From: Cenococcum geophilum 1.58
Taxonomy: Eukaryota; Ascomycota; Dothideomycetes; Gloniales; Gloniaceae
DNA length: 64,000 bases
Assembly (NCBI GenBank): GCA_001692895.1
Contig: KV748190.1
Coordinates: 831,645-895,644, forward strand
Reading direction: 5' to 3'
The notes beneath the pieces are model-generated. The model had not been told where the DNA came from. It saw only the letters and a list, made by a program, of their open reading frames with translations, and ran no database searches. Within the stretch, counting starts at the first letter, position 1. Every line of letters starts with the position of its first letter. This document shows, in pieces, positions 57,911 through 64,000 of this stretch. Both the position numbers and the translations under genes were made by a program.

Positions 57911-60900
57911 TTATGTAATTGTACTTTACCACAATCTAACGGCAATCTGACGGTAATTTGCCCCTATATAGTAATGTATAACGGTTTAACTCTATAAGGG
58001 CTCCTATAGAGGATTAGGTATAAAATCTCTGCTTAGGCCTAGTTTCTGTGGGTTCGCGTAGTAAAAGTCGCTGATTAGATCCTTTGCATTTTTAAAGTCT
58101 TCCTATAGTTGCCATTCTAGCTAGTCTATATTAAATCCTATATATATAGCTCTGTAGTAGAGCCATTATCCTCTACCTTTACTAAAGTATTTAGAGTTAA
58201 TAATTTGTTTAACGGTCTACTCCTTGTGGTTTTTATCTTCGTTTTTATCTCGGATTAGTACTAATAGGGGTTTAGGCTATATCTGCCCTGGTAAGGGGTT
58301 AGGCTAATGAAGGTATAGTAGCTATAGGTAAAATATAGGCTATATTCTATGGGTGGCTAAGGCAGGCGGGAGCTCTAGCTTATATACGGCTCCCCTATTA
58401 ATAACTTATTTAATTAGGTAGGGGCTAAGGTTCTTATAATTAAGTGACTTTATAGGCCTCTGTATAGAGATATTATATATATTTAGCTATACCTAGTCGC
58501 TAATACGCATCTCCGGTGGTGGCGTTCTATAACGGTTGGCGAAGTAGGCCTACTTTGCTTAAGCCTAGGCCATTTCTTCCTTATAGTAGTTAAGTAGATT
58601 TTTTATACGGTCTATATACTAATTAGCAAGTAGTATCTTAAGGCGTTTTCTATATAGCAGTTTCTTATTAATAGGTTCTAGTGGTTCTATACTGGATTAG
58701 GGGTAATATTCCTTATTCGCAAAGAATGGGGTAAGTCCTATAGTAGTTAAGATGTGGTTATTTGCTGTGAATTTACCTAGTAGGAGGTAATCTACCTAGT
58801 TATCTTAACTATAGGCGACTACCTATTGTAGGTATGCTTTTATGCTAGCATTAGCGTTTTCTAGTTACCTAGTAGTTTTATAGTGGAAGGATGTAGATAT
58901 TTTAATAGAGATGCTAAGGCGTTAGTAGATTTGTCTCTATATATTAGAGCCGAACTATATGCCTTAGTTGGACGTAATTGAGTTAGGTAACCTATGTAAT
59001 TAGTAGATTTTGTAGAAGAAGGCGTTAGTAATATTGCTAACGGCTACGCCTTTAGTTAGGACGTAGTGGCGCTCTTTTATAAGTTGGTATATTATTATAA
59101 GGATGTTCTTATAGGTACGGCTATGTCGCTTATAGGGTAGTAGGTTAACAACGAAATCTATGGCAATATCTGCCTATTATCGTATAGGTACTGGTAGAGG
59201 GTACAGTAGTCCTTAGTACTTTGTATTAAAGGCCTTAGCGCACTTATAACCGTAGTAGGCGCCTATAAAGTGTTTAACTAAGTCTATTATTTTAGGCTAG
59301 AAGTAGTATCGGCTAAGAAGCTTATAGGTTCCTTTTTTACCTAGGTGGCCACTTAATCGGAGGTTGTGGGCTATTTAAATTAATTACTGTTGTAGATTTT
59401 CTAAGTTAGGGATGAATAGATGGCCTCTATAATAGAGCCTATTCTCTTTTACTTTTAAGGCTGCTATATTAATCTAGCCTAAGCTTTAGAGTTTAGTTAG
59501 TAGCGTATAGGCGCTAGCGGTCTTTGCGGTAATAAGTTAATATAGTAATGGGTTAACAGAGGTGTTATATGCCGTAGTAATAAGCTTATTAATTTTAGGA
59601 GGTGATTTTAGTTCTGTGGTATGGAGCTGAGGTATAGTTGGCTCTATTATAGGTAGTATACCTAAGGCTAAATTCCGTACTTTTAGGATTGTTTGTTGTT
59701 AGAACTAGTTATAAGGGTTATCTTTGGACTAAGGAAGGTCTTATAAGCGGCGTATTAGGCTATTAGGCTTAGTACCTTATACTCCTGGCCTGTATATAAT
59801 TTTAAAGTTAAAACTAGAGAGGAACTCGTTTTAGTATACTTGGCGTTAGTTTAGCTATTTTGTAATTATAAAGTACTTAAGGTTGCGATAATCTATAAGG
59901 ACTTTAGTTAGCTAGTTAGGTTCTACTAAGGAGAGTTTTAGTTGGAATTTTTTAAACGCTTGTATAATTGTGAGAAGTTCCTTATTATAGATCTTATAGT
60001 TATATTTTTATGGTGTAAGCTTAGATAAATAGAATACGACTAGGTGAAGGAAACCGTTGTTGCCTATTTAGGAGAGGACGCCTGCGTTGACGTGGTCTAA
60101 GGAGTTAGTTTTAAGATAGAGTTATTGTCCTAGTATAAAGTGAGCTAGGATAGGTGCTTTAGTAAAAGTATCTTTAAGGGTTTAGAACGCCTTCTTGTAT
60201 TTAGGCGTTTAGATAAAATATAGATATATTTTTTTTTTTTTTATAGAAAGGCCCTTTATTCGCATTATTGCTATAAGTGGTGTTATAATACCTAAGAAGT
60301 TATATATGAATTTTTAATAGAAGTTAGCAAAACTAAGGAAAGCTTGTACGTCTTTAATGTAGTTAGGGGTTTGCTATTTAGTAATTATGCGTACCTTCTT
60401 GGGGTCTATACGGACACCCTTAGTAGTAATGATTAGTTTAAGGTATTTTACTTTTATAACTGAGAATTCGCACTTCTTTAAATTAATATAAAGTCCTGCG
60501 TCCCTAAGGCGCTGTAGGACCTTTTAAACGTGCTTAGTATGCTTAAAAGGGTTATTACTGTAAATAAGTATATTGTCTAGGTACGCAGAGTAGAAGTTGT
60601 TAAGGTAGTCCCGTAAGGCGTTATTAATATAGCTTTAGAAGCTGCTTAAGCCGTTATATACGCTAAAGGGCATAATGGTATATTTAAATTGGCTAAAGCG
60701 TGATACGAATGCGGTTTTCTATTTGTTACCTTCTCGTATTTAGAGGCGGTTAAAGGCGGCAATAATATTAAGCTTGGTATAGATTTTGGTTTGGCTAAGC
60801 TGCTTAAGAGTTTTATATATAAGTGGTATGGGGTATTGGTTCTTAATTGTGATAGTGTTAAGTCCTTTATAGTTAATGTAGAATTAAATACCTCCTCCTA

Positions 60901-63658
60901 GCTTCTTAGTAAGGAGAATAGGGGCGGCTGCTGGGGATATGCTAGGGCGAATAAACCCTTTATTAAGGTGTTTGTTGATATACTTTTTAATAACTAGAAG
61001 TTTGTTTTTTGATATTGGGTAGGGTCTCTTATAGGGTAGCGTTTTTCCTTGTTTAATATTAATGGTATAGTTATTAGGTTAATATAGGGGGAGTATATCT
61101 ACGCTCTTTTATAAGCATATGTTAATAAAGTTATAGTACCTCTTAGGGAGGAGCTTATGGAGTTTCTTGTTAGTAAGTCCTTTTTTAAGCTTTATAAACT
61201 TCTTAAAGTTTAAAGGTGAAAGTTTGTAGAGTTTTGTGGGGGCATTGTTTTCTAGGAGGTTAACTATATTTATCCTATTACTATAGAGGATATAGTCCTA
61301 TTCTTTATTAAGCTTATATAGTTATAATCGGGAGGCTATAGTAACGGTCTAGCCTTTTCTATATACTATATGGTAGAAGGCTGCGGCACTTATATAGTAG
61401 TAGTTAGTTATAGGTAAGGTAATAAGGGGTTCCTTAGGTTAGTATTCTAGGGAGTAAATAGAGGCGGCTAGGCTATGTCCTAGGTAGGTCTCTCTACAGT
61501 ATTTAGAGTTAAAGGTTGCTTCTCTCTTTTTCTAGTTAATGGCGGGGTTGTATTATTTGAGCTAGTTTATTCTGAGGATAATAGGGTAGTTAGTAAGTAG
61601 TATAATATAGGCCTAGAGTTCTTCCTGGTGCCTATTTATATTTAGGTGGAGTTGTGCTATATAGGTAATCTTCTATACAGTATAACTACCGTCGGTAAGT
61701 TATAGGGCGCGGGCTTTAGTAAGGGGTAAGGTAGGTAGGTTATAAGTGCGCACAAATTAGGTATCTATAAATTTATTAGTAGCTCCGTAATTAATTATAG
61801 AACGGCTTTTATATTATTTTTTAGTAGTAGTTCCTATTATAGGTAAAACTATCTATTTCCGTTTATTTATCTTTACTAAGTTATTTATTAAGCAGGCTAA
61901 TATATAGATCCCCTTATTATTAGGGTGTTCTAACCTACAACTTAGGGCTAGGACTTAGCGTTTTCTATTTCCGTATTTGACTTTACCGCTATTACTATAT
62001 TTTTGTCTTATACGATAGTGGCATGTAGCAACATATTTAGTATTTGAGGTACTAAGTTAGGTATTAGGCGGTAGCTACTAAACCTAGCTATTAGGCAGTT
62101 TAGGCTATAGCTATAATAGCCTTTTTAATAATATCTATAGCAACGCTTTAGCTTCTAAAGTAGCTCGCGTTTTCTATCTAGTAGCTTCTATAGGAAGGTT
62201 GGTATAGAAAGGTTAATATTAGGACCAGTAGTATTGCTTAGGGTAGTAGGTATTAGTGGTTTAGTAGGTCCGGAGGGCTTTTATAGGGAGATCTTTAGGT
62301 AGGGGTTTATAGTAGCGATCTAATTTAGTCGTCGTTTAATCTTCTATATGGCTGCTACCATATTATAAATATTATTATAGTTGTGGCTAGTGGCTGCGTA
62401 ACTAAGGCGATAAGTGACTTTTTTAAGGAGATCTTTTTGGTCTTTAGTATTATCTTAGGCGAGGGCTCCGGTATATTTTTGGAATTTAATATAGAACTTA
62501 TTAAATGATTTAGTAGGGCTTATCTTTAGGGCACGTAGTTTAGCTTAGTTGGTGGCTAGTAGGTTATAGTCGCGGTATATTAGGTTAAGATTATTAAGGA
62601 CTTTTTAGTAGGACTGCTATTTCTAGGGGCTATTAGTCTCCTATTAGGCGAAGAGTCTATTAAATAGTGTACCCTTTATTTGCCCAATAATGTAGCTAAT
62701 CTTAGTATCTTTTGTAGGAAAAAGGTAGGCGCTCTAAGTTAGTTTTTTATGGATTTATATCTTCTAGTAGCTATATTTTTTGCGGTCTCTTTAGAAAACT
62801 AGGGGATTAGGGTAATATACATTAGACCCTACGGTGGCAGTTTAGGTTTAGTTATTATAGCTTTTATTATTGCTTTAATAGGGGTTCCTATTAGGTAAGG
62901 CTACTTAGCACTAACTCTCTGTTAAGCGTTAAGTAGGTAAAGTTGCTAGGGGTATAGAGACTTAAGTGGCGTTATATGCAGTAAAGAGGTGTCTAGCGTT
63001 GTTACGAATATACTTATTAAGCTAAGATTATAGGTATTTAATTATGCCTTCTCTTTTAGTGACTGTAGTAATAAGTATAATCTTAGCCTTCTTTAACTAT
63101 TAGACGTCGCGTTTAGATATATAGAGGTTGTCTTTAGTTTCTTAACATATGTTGTTAGCGAGCGCCTTACAAGCTTATAGGTCTTAGATAATATTATAAT
63201 TTTAGGCAGTACGCATCTCGGCTTATATAAGCTTTAGGTAGTAGTTCTATAGAAGGCGGTAGTATTTATTAGGTTCTCGTGCTACTATTTTTACAAACAT
63301 CTTGGCGTCTTATATTTTAATTTTAATAGGTAATAGCCCTTCTGCTTGCTTATTTGTAGTTATATAGTTAATAAAAGATAAGATATTATTAGTGTCCATC
63401 TCCTTAGGGGTTAAGGTTAGGGCTAATAAATTAAATTCTCCTGGGATTGATTGGCGTTGTAGGTTAAGTATAGGTATTAGATTATTCTTTGGGTTTAATA
63501 TAGTAGCTAGTAAGGAATATCGTCTTACTATTATAGGTTCCTTAGAAGTATAAAGTAAGGTAACTCATAGGTACGCTACTTTTGGTAGCGCCTGTAGTAT
63601 TATAGAGACATAGAATTGGTTATAGGCTGGGTGTCGGTGGTAAAAAGGCGCAACGTAA

Positions 63659-63850
63659 TGTCACGGGACGGGGCAGTGGCTATAAGACGTATGTATTCGA
63701 GGAGTCTACAAGACGTTGCGCGATTGATCGTAAGGGTCGAGGGCGTAAGGAGGTGATATACCTACGCGTAGCTGATATAAGCTGTACGCGAGGTGTACGT
63801 GAGAGCACGGGGCTCTCCTATGGAGGCCCCTGCGGTGGGGTTCCGTGACA
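63659..63850 (-). repeat. LTR of gypsy D (5' LTR in element orientation, 192 bp)
   Basis: TGTCACGGGACGGGG...TTCCGTGACA, followed by the ATAAT duplication and then by resumed minisatellite sequence. Confidence 0.94.
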
Positions 63851-64000
63851 ATAATCGTCTCTATAAACGTCTTTATAGTTAATCGCCTGTGTAAACGCCT
63901 GTATGTGGCTCTGTATAAGGCCCTACACGAAGCTCTATTAAAGCTCTATAAAAGCTCTATAAAAGCTCTATAAAAGTTCTATAAAAGCTCTGCATAAACC
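63851..64000. repeat. Continuation of the minisatellites split by gypsy D
   Basis: The 14-bp type units (cgtctctataaacgtcttta) are followed by 11-bp type units (aaagctctataaaagctcta), mirroring the order on the left side of the insertion. Confidence 0.8.

Larger units (their letters stand above)
57506..63850 (-). mobile_element. Ty3/gypsy retrotransposon D, full length, RIP-degraded interior
   Basis: A complete 6345-bp element with 192-bp LTRs (57506-57697, 63659-63850) and a 5-bp duplication ATAAT (57501-57505, 63851-63855) is inserted in minisatellite DNA. It is on the minus strand: a polypurine tract (AGGAGGGGGGGTAG, complement of 57698 onward) abuts the left LTR. Gag lies to the right (about 63.4-62.1 kb) with a decayed zinc knuckle near 62101-62145 (CYRYY.KGYYSYSLNC). 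Reverse transcriptase is at about 60.85-60.5 kb and reads TKLNIIAAFNRL, TAFVSRFSQFKYTIMPFSVY and AYLDNILIYS (box at about 60560-60583, second Asp to Asn), with RNase H and integrase leftwards. This is a different gypsy family from B1/B2. Interior frames are closed by stops. Confidence 0.92.

Overview
The window looks like a repeat-rich stretch of a filamentous ascomycete (Pezizomycotina) chromosome. The single clean gene island has introns of mostly 50-75 bp (one 190 bp) with fungal CTAAC-type branch sites. The flanking DNA is extremely AT/TpA-rich retrotransposon sequence in which conserved domains are still readable but riddled with TAA/TAG stops and G-to-A / C-to-T replacements. This is the signature of repeat-induced point mutation (RIP). 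I cannot name the species.

Region 1 (1-42.4 kb) is a nested graveyard of transposable elements. It holds: a partial minus-strand Ty1/copia element (1-1823); a minus-strand Ty3/gypsy chromovirus (B1, about 2.2-15.4 kb) split by a 416-bp foldback MITE (5817-6232) and by a complete plus-strand copia element (6277-12583); a plus-strand chromovirus fragment with one LTR (15.5-17.8 kb); a minus-strand gypsy gag fragment (17.9-19.4 kb); and a second chromovirus copy (B2, 19.5-31.9 kb) split by a complete minus-strand copia (C1, 20726-26804). These are followed by a minus-strand Tc1/mariner element (about 32.0-33.1 kb) with a complete minus-strand copia (C2, 33079-39112) inserted just upstream of its start codon, and by a plus-strand gypsy gag/protease fragment (about 39.6-42.2 kb). 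B1 and B2 are paralogues and serve as each other's empty-site controls, so several insertions can be placed to the base with their target-site duplications.

Region 2 (about 42.4-56.75 kb) is a non-RIPped gene island. It carries an 11-exon HSP70-like ATPase gene (minus, 42758-45284) with an 18-nt micro-exon; a divergent 4-exon gene of unknown function (plus, 46140-47654); a gene graveyard (48.1-51.6 kb) with remnants resembling an ankyrin-type protein, a ubiquitin-like-domain protein and a membrane/coiled-coil protein; a two-exon gene for a basic, Ser/Pro/Thr-rich, probably nuclear protein (52116-54243); and a BAG-domain co-chaperone gene (54981-56303) whose apparent start codon is GTG in an otherwise good initiation context. 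An HSP70-family ATPase and a BAG protein in one small island is suggestive but may be coincidence.

Region 3 (56.75-64 kb) is degenerate minisatellite DNA (11-14 bp units) into which a complete minus-strand gypsy element (57506-63850, 192-bp LTRs, ATAAT duplication) has inserted.

No virus of people, animals or crops, no toxin gene, no CRISPR array and no convincing tRNA or rRNA was seen.
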